Assembly: GCA_900548635.1 (NCBI GenBank)
Contig: URLP01000055.1
Coordinates: forward strand, 1-10,426
Length of the DNA stretch: 10,426 bases
Direction of reading: 5' to 3'
Origin: an uncultured Megasphaera sp.
Lineage (GTDB): Bacteria > Bacillota > Negativicutes > Veillonellales > Megasphaeraceae
The position numbers were made by a program, and so were the translations under genes. The notes beneath the pieces were generated by a model that made no database searches, had not been told where the DNA came from, and was given only the letters and a program-made list of their open reading frames with translations. Below are positions 1 to 6,502 of the stretch, piece by piece; position 1 is the stretch's first letter, and the number at the start of each line of letters is the position of its first letter.

Positions 1-474
1 GCTGTCGTCGACAACGTCCATGATGTCTTGGCAGCCATGGGTACGTCGATTACCCTGGTCGGCCCGAACGGCAGCGGGTCGGTCACGAAATTAGCCAATC
101 AGGTCATCGTCAATTTGAACATCGCCGCCGTTTCTGAAGCGCTTATTTTAGCGACCAAAGCCGGTGCGGATCCGAAGAAGGTTTACGAAGCTATCCGCGG
201 CGGCCTGGCAGGCAGCGCTGTCCTGGATGCGAAAGCACCGATGATGTATCGCCGCAATTTCAAGCCGGGCGGACCGATCCGCATTAATTTGAAAGATATC
301 AATAATGTCATGGATACTGCGAAAAAACTTGATCTGCCCCTGCTGATGACCAGCAATCTGCAGCAAATCATGAACAGCCTGAAAGCGACGGGCCATCTGA
401 TGGATGACCACAGCAGCATTGTCCGCTTCTATGAACTGATTTCCGGTGTCACTGTCAAAACGAACGAAGAATAA
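1..474 (+). CDS. garR: 2-hydroxy-3-oxopropionate (tartronate semialdehyde) reductase-like dehydrogenase, C-terminal part
   Basis: Partial gene: frame 1 is open from base 1 to the TAA at 472-474, so the N-terminal NAD(P)-binding domain lies upstream of the window. The visible 157 codons are the helical C-terminal domain of the beta-hydroxyacid dehydrogenase family (GarR, GlxR, LtnD, HIBADH). The catalytic-lysine motif GSGSVTKLANQ is present (Lys at bases 88-90), followed by the segment IRGGLAGSAVLDAKAP and, near the end, GHLMDDHS. From memory these match E. coli GarR much more closely than LtnD (YgbJ), whose lysine region reads differently. GarR reduces tartronate semialdehyde to D-glycerate in the cytoplasm; LtnD oxidises L-threonate. 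The next gene, a kinase, starts 9 bases downstream, so this is the promoter-proximal gene seen in the operon. The family is certain. The substrate is not: sequence favours tartronate semialdehyde, while a DUF1537 kinase neighbour is also typical of LtnD. Confidence 0.85.
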   Translation, partial: AVVDNVHDVLAAMGTSITLVGPNGSGSVTKLANQVIVNLNIAAVSEALILATKAGADPKKVYEAIRGGLAGSAVLDAKAPMMYRRNFKPGGPIRINLKDINNVMDTAKKLDLPLLMTSNLQQIMNSLKATGHLMDDHSSIVRFYELISGVTVKTNEE

Positions 475-483
475 GGAGAGAGT

Positions 484-1908
484 ATGATGAACGTAAAAAA
501 AGCCGATATTTTTGCCCGTATCCCTGCCGGCAGTCCGCAGGAAGCCCAGCATCTGCTGCAGGATGAACTGAAAGATTTCCATAAAAAAATTGTCGTCCTC
601 GATGATGACCCGACAGGCGTACAGACTGTCAACGGTATCCATGTCTATACGGACTGGTCCGAAGAAAGTATTGCCGACGGCTTCGCTGAAGCTCAGCCGA
701 TGTTCTTCATCCTGACGAATTCCCGTGCCTTTTCGGCAGCCCATACGCAGGAAGTCCATAAGACGATTGCGGAACGGGTCCTGGCAGAAGCGCGCAGGAC
801 CGGGAAAGAATTCATGATTATCAGCCGCAGTGATTCGACGCTGCGCGGCCACTATCCGCTGGAAACGGAAACGCTGCGGCAGGCCCTGGAAGCCGGCGGC
901 GCTCCGGCACTTGACGGGGAAGTCCTGATGCCTTTCTTTAAAGAAGGCGGCCGCTTTACCATCGGCAATATCCATTATGTCCAGGAAGGCGATGACTTAG
1001 TACCGGCAGGGGAAACGGAATTTGCTAAGGATAAGACCTTTGGCTACCATGCATCGGAAATGGGTGCTTATATTGAAGAAAAGACGAAAGGTGCGTACAA
1101 AGCCGCAGATACGACGTACATTTCGCTGGAAGACCTGCGTGCGTTGCGCGTCGATACAATCCAGCAGCAGCTGATGGAGGTCAGGGACTTCAATAAAGTC
1201 ATCGTCAATGCCGTCGATTACCAGGACGTCCAGGTCTTTGCCATCGCCATGGTCCGCGCCATGAAGGCAGGGAAACACTTCATGTTCCGTACGGCCGCTG
1301 CCTGGCCTAAAGTCATCGGCAATGTGCCGGACAAAGCACTGCTCAGCAAGGATGAACTGGTCGTTCCGGGCAATACGAACGGCGGCCTGATCATCATCGG
1401 TTCACATGTCAAGAAGACGACGGATCAGCTCCATGCCCTGCAGCAGTGCCAGGATGTCAAATTCATTGAATTCAACCACTTGTTGGTCCTGGAACCGGAA
1501 AAACTGGAAGCGGAACTGCAGCGTATCGTCGGCCTCACAGAAGAAGCTATCAAAGCCGGTACTACCGTCGCTGTTTATACGGGCCGCAAACGCTTCGATG
1601 CCGGTTCGGAAGAAGAATCGCTACGCGTTTCTGTCAAGATTTCTGAAGCTATTACCAGTATCGTCAGCCGCTTGAGCGTGCAGCCGGCCTTCCTCATCGC
1701 CAAAGGCGGGATCACTTCCAGCGATGTCGGCACGAAAGGGCTTAGTGTCAAGAAAGCATTGGTCCTCGGCCAGGTCGCACCGGGCATCCCCGTTTGGAAA
1801 ACAGGGGCAGAAAGCGAATTCCCCGGCATGGCCTATATCATTTTCCCCGGCAACGTAGGGGCTGTTACGACACTGCGGGATGTCGTGGCGATGCTCAATC
1901 AGAAGTAA
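484..1908 (+). CDS. otnK: Four-carbon acid sugar kinase family protein (DUF1537), 3-oxo-tetronate kinase-like
   Basis: A 474-residue cytoplasmic kinase of the two-domain DUF1537 family (OtnK, DtnK, DenK), which phosphorylates acid sugars with ATP. The N-terminal substrate-binding domain shows the family signature VLDDDPTGVQT (about residues 38-48), FFILTNSRAFS (74-84) and SRSDSTLRGHYPLE (114-127). The C-terminal nucleotide-binding domain shows a glycine-rich start, GLIIIGSHVKKT (301-312), then AKGGITSSDVGTKG (406-419), and closes with GAESEFPG (441-448) and FPGNVG (454-459). Length is normal and all key motifs look intact. The start is the first of two adjacent ATGs, placed 5 bases after GGAG at 475-478. 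Characterised members act on 3-oxo-tetronates, D-threonate or D-erythronate, giving 4-phosphates. With a ketose-bisphosphate aldolase next to it, the product here should carry its phosphate next to a keto group. The exact substrate cannot be read from sequence; a C6 keto acid is possible. Confidence 0.9.
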   Translation: MMNVKKADIFARIPAGSPQEAQHLLQDELKDFHKKIVVLDDDPTGVQTVNGIHVYTDWSEESIADGFAEAQPMFFILTNSRAFSAAHTQEVHKTIAERVLAEARRTGKEFMIISRSDSTLRGHYPLETETLRQALEAGGAPALDGEVLMPFFKEGGRFTIGNIHYVQEGDDLVPAGETEFAKDKTFGYHASEMGAYIEEKTKGAYKAADTTYISLEDLRALRVDTIQQQLMEVRDFNKVIVNAVDYQDVQVFAIAMVRAMKAGKHFMFRTAAAWPKVIGNVPDKALLSKDELVVPGNTNGGLIIIGSHVKKTTDQLHALQQCQDVKFIEFNHLLVLEPEKLEAELQRIVGLTEEAIKAGTTVAVYTGRKRFDAGSEEESLRVSVKISEAITSIVSRLSVQPAFLIAKGGITSSDVGTKGLSVKKALVLGQVAPGIPVWKTGAESEFPGMAYIIFPGNVGAVTTLRDVVAMLNQK

Positions 1909-1930
1909 GGCGAAAGTCAGGTGAAGCCCG

Positions 1931-2776
1931 ATGCTCATTAATTTACAGACAATGTTGGCCTCCGCAGCCCGCAAGGGTATTGCTGTTGGTGCCTTCAATA
2001 TCTACAATGTCGAATCCCTGCAGGCCGTCTTAGCAGCGACGCGCCCGTCCCAGCATGCCGTCATCCTTTCGTTTGGCGAAAAGTATGACCGTCATATGCC
2101 TTTGGAAGCGATGGCCGAACTGGTCCGCTTCTACTGTCTTTCGTCGGCGCAGCCTGTCGTCCTCCATCTGGATCACAGCCAGGATGAAACGACGATTATC
2201 CGGGCTGTCCGGGCAGGCTTTACGTCCGTCATGTATGACGGCTCCCGCCTGCCTGTCCGGGAGAATGCTTACCGCACGGCCTGGGTGGCCAAACTCGCTC
2301 ATGCTGTCGATGTCGGTGTCGAAGGGGAATTGGGCTATTTGAATGAAGAAAACGGTCAGGGTGTCGTGAAGGGCGCCGATACGTATACGCAGGTCGAAGA
2401 TGCCGTGGCTTTTGCCGCTGCTTCCCAAGCCGATGCCCTGGCTGTTGCCGTCGGCAATGCCCATGGTATTTACCGCGGCACGCCGCAGCTCGATTTTCAG
2501 CGCCTGTTAAACATTGCCCGCTCCGTAACGATTCCGCTGGTACTCCACGGAAGTTCCGGGATTCCCAAAGAAGCCCTGCAGAAAGCAATCCGCCTGGGTA
2601 TCCGGAAGGTGAACCTGAACACGGAAATCTCGACGTCCGGCGTGCGCGCTGCCCGGGATTTCCTGGCCCGTCATCAAGAGGCCAATACTCGTTTTGAAGA
2701 AGTTGCCAAAGCAGCGGAACAAGCGATGACACAGAGCGCTGCAGCCTACCTGCCTTGGCTTGATTTGACCGAATAG
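1931..2776 (+). CDS. Class II (zinc) ketose-bisphosphate aldolase, FbaA/GatY/KbaY family
   Basis: A 281-residue TIM-barrel aldolase that would split, or decarboxylate, a phosphorylated keto sugar to give DHAP through a zinc-bound enediolate. Seen in order: GAFNIYNVESLQA (20-32), LHLDHSQD (78-85, catalytic Asp81 and zinc ligand His82), SVMYDGS (99-105), VEGELG (130-135), VGNAHGIYRGTPQLD (174-188, zinc ligand His178), VLHGSSGIP (204-212, zinc ligand His206) and KVNLNTE (226-232) for phosphate binding. The set of metal and catalytic residues is complete. Length fits the short GatY/KbaY/IolJ branch rather than the longer FbaA branch. The ATG at 1931 sits 6 bases after AGGTGA (1919-1924). It lies 22 bases after the kinase and 8-11 bases before the permease. 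IolJ, in the same family, makes DHAP plus malonate semialdehyde in inositol breakdown, so cleavage to DHAP plus tartronate semialdehyde here is a fair inference. Housekeeping FBP aldolase is less likely, given the operon. Confidence 0.88.
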   Translation: MLINLQTMLASAARKGIAVGAFNIYNVESLQAVLAATRPSQHAVILSFGEKYDRHMPLEAMAELVRFYCLSSAQPVVLHLDHSQDETTIIRAVRAGFTSVMYDGSRLPVRENAYRTAWVAKLAHAVDVGVEGELGYLNEENGQGVVKGADTYTQVEDAVAFAAASQADALAVAVGNAHGIYRGTPQLDFQRLLNIARSVTIPLVLHGSSGIPKEALQKAIRLGIRKVNLNTEISTSGVRAARDFLARHQEANTRFEEVAKAAEQAMTQSAAAYLPWLDLTE

Positions 2777-2784
2777 GGGGACTT

Positions 2785-4122
2785 GTGGTGGAAATTATAT
2801 TTTTAGGAGGAACCTTGCTGGCCGCAATCATCCTCGTCGTTTTCTTGATTATGCGCCTTCATCTGCATGCCTTTGTCAGTTTAATCGTAGCCTGCTTTTT
2901 TGTCGGCTTCATGACCTGTATGCCGCTGCTCCAGATCTGCCAGTCCATTGAGGCCGGCATGGGCAGTACCTTAGGCTTCTTGGCGACTGTCCTGGGCTTT
3001 GGCAGTATCCTGGGAAAAATGCTGGAAACATCGGGCGGTGCCGAACGCCTGGCCCGGACGATGATCCGCCGCTTCGGCAAGAAGAAGGCGAATTGGGCCA
3101 TGATGTTCGTCGGCCTGATTACGGGCATCCCCGTCTTTTTCCAGGTCGGCTTCGTCCTGCTCATCCCTTTGGTCATCAGTGTGGCCCGGGCCACAGGGCT
3201 GTCGATTATTGCCATTGGCGTTCCTATCGGCGTATCGCTGCAGGTCGTCCACTGCATGCTGCCGCCTCACCCGGCAGCGATGGCTATCGTCGCTACGCTG
3301 GGCGCGGATGTCGGTAAAGTCATTCTCCTGGGTCTGGTCGTCTGCACGATTTGTGCGGCTGTCGGCGGTCCGCTCTGGACCAGTCTGATTCACAAACGGA
3401 TCCCTTCGGACCTGGATTCCCTGCGGGAACCGGATGAACCGGTTCCGGATGAAGCACTGCCGCACTTTGGCATTACCTTGCTGACGATTTTACTGCCCAT
3501 GATTATCATGGTTTCGAAGACGCTCTTCGATTTATCGCCGTGGAAAGCGACAGAAATCGGGACTGTCGTCGCTTTTATCGGCAATCCGATTACGGCACTG
3601 CTGATTTCTGCTTTCTTTGCGTACTGGTCGTTAGGGCTGCATCGCGGCCGCTCCATGAAGGAACTGCTGAAGTTTACGGAACAGTCTTTCGGACCAGTTG
3701 CAGGCATCCTGCTGGTCATTGGTGCCGGCGGGGCCTTTAACCGCATTTTGCTGGACAGCGGTTTGGGGACGCAGCTGGGGGCTATCCTCATGTCGCTTCA
3801 TATGAACCCGCTGATCCTGGCCTGGATCGTTGCAGCGATTATGCGTTTTTCCGTCGGTTCTGCCACGGTCTCGATGATGACCTCTGCCGGCATCGTCCTG
3901 CCGTTGCTGCCGCAGTATCCGGGTCTGGATCCGGCTATCGTCTGCCTGGCTGTCGGCGCCGGTGCGATTTGTTTTTCTCATGTCACGGACTCGGGCTTCT
4001 GGATCGTCAAAGAATACTTCGGCCTCACCGTAGCCGGTGCCTTGAAATCTTATACGGCAGCGACGTGTCTGGCTTCGGTTACGGCGATTCTGCTGACTCT
4101 TGGCATTTCCCTTATCATGTAG
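2785..4122 (+). CDS. GntP family gluconate/acid-sugar permease
   Basis: A polytopic inner-membrane permease of about 445 residues, the usual GntP length, with roughly a dozen hydrophobic segments spread over the whole protein. Family marks are the MLPPHPAAMA motif (158-167), followed by an ATLGADVGKVILLG stretch, then GSATVSMMTSAGIVLPLL (358-375) and GAICFSHVTDSGFWIVKEYF (393-412). The charged, hydrophilic segment near 203-226 (SDLDSLREPDEPVPDE) fits a cytoplasmic loop. GntP proteins import gluconate, fructuronate, glycerate or related sugar acids with protons. Here it should supply the substrate of the kinase and aldolase upstream. The start is a GTG: two adjacent GTGs at 2785 and 2788 both follow the G-rich site ending near 2781, and the second has the better spacing, so the protein may be one residue shorter. 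The PTS IIA-like gene begins 31 bases downstream. The exact substrate is unknown. Confidence 0.92.
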   Translation: MVEIIFLGGTLLAAIILVVFLIMRLHLHAFVSLIVACFFVGFMTCMPLLQICQSIEAGMGSTLGFLATVLGFGSILGKMLETSGGAERLARTMIRRFGKKKANWAMMFVGLITGIPVFFQVGFVLLIPLVISVARATGLSIIAIGVPIGVSLQVVHCMLPPHPAAMAIVATLGADVGKVILLGLVVCTICAAVGGPLWTSLIHKRIPSDLDSLREPDEPVPDEALPHFGITLLTILLPMIIMVSKTLFDLSPWKATEIGTVVAFIGNPITALLISAFFAYWSLGLHRGRSMKELLKFTEQSFGPVAGILLVIGAGGAFNRILLDSGLGTQLGAILMSLHMNPLILAWIVAAIMRFSVGSATVSMMTSAGIVLPLLPQYPGLDPAIVCLAVGAGAICFSHVTDSGFWIVKEYFGLTVAGALKSYTAATCLASVTAILLTLGISLIM

Positions 4123-4153
4123 TCGCCTTCTGTGCGAAGAAAGGAATTCATTT

Positions 4154-4510
4154 ATGAAGTACGAAGCAAAAATCACGGCCATCGGCGATTCGGTCTTATC
4201 TTTTATGAAAATCAGGGACAGCATCATTATCTTCGACAGTGATGTCCCCTATGCCTATGAGAATATGGTCGTCTCGCATACAAAAGGGACGCTGATGCAG
4301 CCTGTCGAAGCGGGTGATACCCTGCTCATTGCTGATGAAGAATATAAGGTCAATGATGTAGGCAATGAAGCAAATCATACGCTGCAGGAACACGGCCACT
4401 GCACGCTCGTTTTCGGTATCGACAAGAAAGCGGAAATGCCGGGCCAGATTGCATTGGAAGGAAAGAAAGTACCGCGCATCATGGTTGGGGATATGATTAT
4501 TTTCCTCTGA
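4154..4510 (+). CDS. Stand-alone PTS glucitol/sorbitol-type IIA protein
   Basis: A 118-residue soluble protein that aligns end to end with E. coli SrlB (EIIA of the glucitol PTS, 123 residues), from memory. Shared features are the N-terminal beta strand ending in TAIGDS, the segment ENMVVSHTKG with His42 aligned to the phosphorylated His of SrlB, the segment VNDVGNEANHTLQEHGHCTL (67-86), and the end PGQIALEGKKVPRIMVGD (96-113). SrlB passes phosphate from HPr to its own EIIB/EIIC. No EIIB or EIIC is present here; the only transporter nearby is the GntP permease, which does not use phosphoryl transfer. A regulatory role linking PTS phosphorylation state to acid-sugar uptake is inferred, not shown. 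ATG 4154 follows AAAGGA (4139-4144); a longer reading from 4100 would overlap the permease gene and lacks a site. It is the last gene before the terminator. Confidence 0.85.
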   Translation: MKYEAKITAIGDSVLSFMKIRDSIIIFDSDVPYAYENMVVSHTKGTLMQPVEAGDTLLIADEEYKVNDVGNEANHTLQEHGHCTLVFGIDKKAEMPGQIALEGKKVPRIMVGDMIIFL

Positions 4511-4539
4511 GTTTTTACAAAACGTATATTTCCAGGAGA

Positions 4540-4589
4540 AAAGGGATTGTGCACGATAGCAGCATCTGCGTGCGTCAATCCCTTTTTTT
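4540..4589 (+). terminator. Rho-independent terminator of the acid-sugar operon
   Basis: A 10-bp stem AAAGGGATTG (4540-4549) / CAATCCCTTT (4576-4585) is extended by a small asymmetric bulge and a 5-bp inner stem GCACG (4551-4555) / CGTGC (4569-4573), with a 13-base loop. A run of seven T (4583-4589) follows. It lies 30 bases after the IIA stop codon and should end the transcript of the operon. The A-rich left side could give weak termination on the other strand, but no - strand gene is nearby. Confidence 0.9.
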
Positions 4590-4590
4590 A

Positions 4591-4599
4591 TGCTATAAT
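4591..4599 (+). promoter_or_regulatory. Extended -10 promoter upstream of the TPR gene
   Basis: TGCTATAAT is a perfect extended -10 element (TG, one base, TATAAT at 4594-4599). It begins one base after the T-run of the terminator. No good -35 is seen at 16-18 bases upstream, where the sequence is the terminator's right arm (TGCGTC at the 17-base spacing); the TG extension would compensate. Transcription would begin near 4606, leaving a leader of about 40 bases before ATG 4647. Confidence 0.65.
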
Positions 4600-4634
4600 G
4601 GGCTTATCATATACGCGACATTGTGAAAAAATAC

Positions 4635-4640
4635 GGAGGT
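4635..4640 (+). promoter_or_regulatory. Ribosome binding site that sets the TPR gene start at 4647
   Basis: GGAGGT lies 6 bases before ATG 4647. An in-frame GTG at 4623 would put this near-perfect site inside the coding region and has no site of its own, so the ATG is preferred. Confidence 0.8.
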
Positions 4641-4646
4641 GTTGAC

Positions 4647-5933
4647 ATGGATTCTTTTGCTGCGCGGCAGGCCTGCCGTGACGGGCGCTATGATGAGGTG
4701 CTGGCCATGTATGGCAAGGCCGTGCCGGACGGTTCCTGGTCCTGCTGGGATTATTACTATTATGCCTACGCCCTGCGCAAGACGAAAAATTATAAGAAAG
4801 GCCGGGAAATCGCCCGGGCCGGGATGATCGCTTTTCCTGATTTCACCAATCTGCACGGCATCTACTGCTGGTGCCTCTATTATTTATACATCCAGAAGTT
4901 CGACGCCCGCGTCTGCCCGTGGGAAGATTTCCGCCGCGCCGTCGATTCGATCCTGAAGTACAGCCGCCAGGAAATGTATTCACCCTATACCCTGGCGGTC
5001 TGGCGCATGGTCGATGTCCTGAAGACGAAGCCCGGCACGGCGGACCTCATGGGCCAGTACCTGCGCCGCCTCGACCCGGACCTGCTCTCAAGCGACGAAA
5101 AGACGCTGGAAATCAAGGGCCGCCAGCGGACGCTGGCTTCGGACCGGGAACGCTGGTATTCCCTGATGAGCCGCATTTTAGTCAAGGAAGAGAAGTACGG
5201 CGACTGTATCACCCTCTGCCAGCAGGCCCTCAATGCCTTCCCGGACCTACATCACGACAATGAAATTTGGTTTTCCTACCGCATCGCCCTCTGTCAGCTG
5301 CGCCAGGGGCAGATGGAAGAGGCGCGGCGGCGCTTCGAGGAGCTCCTCAAGTACAAACAGCACTGGATCCTCTACCGGGGCCTCTTCTTCGTCGCCCAGG
5401 CCGAAGGGGACAGCGCGGCCATGCGCCGTTACGGGGCTTCGGCTTTCCTTGCCGGCGGCGAACTGAAGGGCAAGGTCAATTTCCTCACTCAGATGGCGGC
5501 AGCCCTGGAGAACATGGGCGGCTTCGAAAAAATGGCCTGGTATCATTATCTTTTGGCGAAGGAAGTGCGCGAAGACCAGCACTGGAAAGTGCGCAGCGAA
5601 CTTTTGGCCAAAGCGGAAGCGTCGGATTTTCCGCTGCCGAAGCGGCGGGAGCTCCTGGACAGCCTGCACGACTTCTGGATGGGCGAGAAGCACGCCGGCC
5701 AGGAGCGCCATGACGGGAAAATCGAAAAGATCCTGCCCGGCGGCAAAGCGGGCTTCCTCAAAGAAAAGGACGGCAGTCAGTACTATTTCCGTACGGCCTC
5801 GCTGTACCGCGTCCGTCCCGAAGAAGGGGCGAAAGTCACTTTTTATGTCGAGGACTTTTTTGAGACAGGCAAGGAAAAACCGGCCCGCCGTGCCGTGGAC
5901 ATCGAACCATTTTTGCTATATGATAAAGAGTGA
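4647..5933 (+). CDS. Helical-repeat (TPR-like) protein with C-terminal cold-shock-like domain
   Basis: A 428-residue soluble protein with no signal peptide or membrane segment. I do not recognise it as a named gene. Residues 1-345 are helical pairs of TPR character, for example AARQACRDGRYDEVLAMYGK (5-24), a pair around YGDCITLCQQALNAFPD (184-200), and RIALCQLRQGQMEEARRRF (212-230); spacing is irregular and the segment at 70-170 is poorly repetitive. Residues 357-422 resemble a cold-shock OB fold: DGKIEKI, KAGFLKEKDGS in the RNP1 position, QYYFRTASL in the RNP2 position, EEGAKVTFYVED, and a closing ARRAVDI. The aromatic residues of RNP1 are reduced, so nucleic-acid binding is possible but unproven. 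It is the first gene after its promoter, and dCTP deaminase follows 27 bases later. A role as scaffold or RNA-linked regulator is speculation. The call rests on domain resemblance seen by eye. Confidence 0.75.
   Translation: MDSFAARQACRDGRYDEVLAMYGKAVPDGSWSCWDYYYYAYALRKTKNYKKGREIARAGMIAFPDFTNLHGIYCWCLYYLYIQKFDARVCPWEDFRRAVDSILKYSRQEMYSPYTLAVWRMVDVLKTKPGTADLMGQYLRRLDPDLLSSDEKTLEIKGRQRTLASDRERWYSLMSRILVKEEKYGDCITLCQQALNAFPDLHHDNEIWFSYRIALCQLRQGQMEEARRRFEELLKYKQHWILYRGLFFVAQAEGDSAAMRRYGASAFLAGGELKGKVNFLTQMAAALENMGGFEKMAWYHYLLAKEVREDQHWKVRSELLAKAEASDFPLPKRRELLDSLHDFWMGEKHAGQERHDGKIEKILPGGKAGFLKEKDGSQYYFRTASLYRVRPEEGAKVTFYVEDFFETGKEKPARRAVDIEPFLLYDKE
5896..5924 (+). promoter_or_regulatory. Candidate sigma-A promoter inside the 3' end of the TPR gene, for dcd and following genes
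   Basis: TGGACA (5896-5901, 5 of 6 matches to the -35 consensus) and TATGAT (5919-5924, 5 of 6 to the -10) are separated by exactly 17 bases. Transcription would start near 5931, about 30 bases before the dCTP deaminase ATG at 5961. It overlaps coding sequence, so it may be chance, but spacing and placement are good. Confidence 0.5.
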
Positions 5934-5960
5934 ACTTTATACAGAAAGCGAGTGGCACGC

Positions 5961-6488
5961 ATGATTTTATCAGGCAAGGAAATTGTCAAGCATCTGGGCA
6001 AGGAAATCATTATCGAACCCTTCCATCCGGAACGGGTCAATCCGAATAGTTATAACCTCTCTCTCCATAATGAGCTGATGGTTTACGATCATCACGAACT
6101 GGACATGGCCAAGCCCAATCCGGCTTCGACCATCTACATCCCCAAGTCGGGCTACGTCCTGCAGCCGAACAAGCTCTATCTGGGACGGACCAATGAATAT
6201 ACGCGTACGGACGGCTACATCCCCATGCTCGAAGGGCGCTCGTCCGTCGGCCGCCTGGGCGTCTTCATCCATGTCACGGCCGGTTTCGGCGACGTCGGCT
6301 TCGCGGGCTACTGGACTTTAGAAATTTTCTGCGTCCAGCCGATCCGCATTTATCCGAACGTAGAAATCTGCCAGATCTACTATCACGACATCGACGGCGA
6401 CTACGACACGTACAAGCACGGCAAGTATCAGAACAATACGGGTATCCAGCCGAGCATGCTCTGGAAAGATTTTGAAAAGATGAAATAG
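5961..6488 (+). CDS. dcd: dCTP deaminase (possibly bifunctional with dUTPase activity)
   Basis: A 175-residue enzyme of the dCTP deaminase/dUTPase fold, converting dCTP to dUTP and ammonia for dTTP synthesis. The start MILSGKEIVKHLG is followed by NPNSYNLSL (27-35), the nucleotide-binding GRSSVGRLG (92-100), HVTAGFGDVGFAGYWTLEI (104-122, catalytic Glu121) and the C-terminal lid GKYQNNTGIQPSMLWKDF (154-171). Residues after HVTA read GFGDVGF, closer to the archaeal DCD-DUT form than to the E. coli HRIDPGW form, so it may also hydrolyse dUTP to dUMP; this is inference. ATG 5961 is preferred over an in-frame GTG at 5952, because GAGTGG (5950-5955) gives it a site 5 bases upstream and it matches the usual N-terminus. 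P1 hydrolase starts 14 bases after its stop. Confidence 0.93.
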   Translation: MILSGKEIVKHLGKEIIIEPFHPERVNPNSYNLSLHNELMVYDHHELDMAKPNPASTIYIPKSGYVLQPNKLYLGRTNEYTRTDGYIPMLEGRSSVGRLGVFIHVTAGFGDVGFAGYWTLEIFCVQPIRIYPNVEICQIYYHDIDGDYDTYKHGKYQNNTGIQPSMLWKDFEKMK

Positions 6489-6502
6489 AAAGGTGATTAT
6501 TG

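Noticed and set aside
148..975. Long - strand open frame of 275 codons opposite garR and otnK
   Set aside because: It is antisense to two genes with clear family motifs, has no recognisable domain, and runs across their junction. It is a shadow produced by codon bias.
4549..4626. Possible 25-codon leader peptide starting at GTG 4549 after AGGAG at 4534
   Set aside because: It would run straight through the terminator hairpin and its T-run, and the peptide has no leader-like pattern such as repeated regulatory codons.
4511..4646. Riboswitch or small RNA in the largest gap
   Set aside because: Apart from the terminator and the promoter there is no further stem set or conserved aptamer-like block, and the leader from the promoter to the start codon is only about 40 bases.
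4623..4646. Upstream GTG start for the TPR protein
   Set aside because: It would place the strong GGAGGT site inside the coding region; ATG 4647 has the right spacing.
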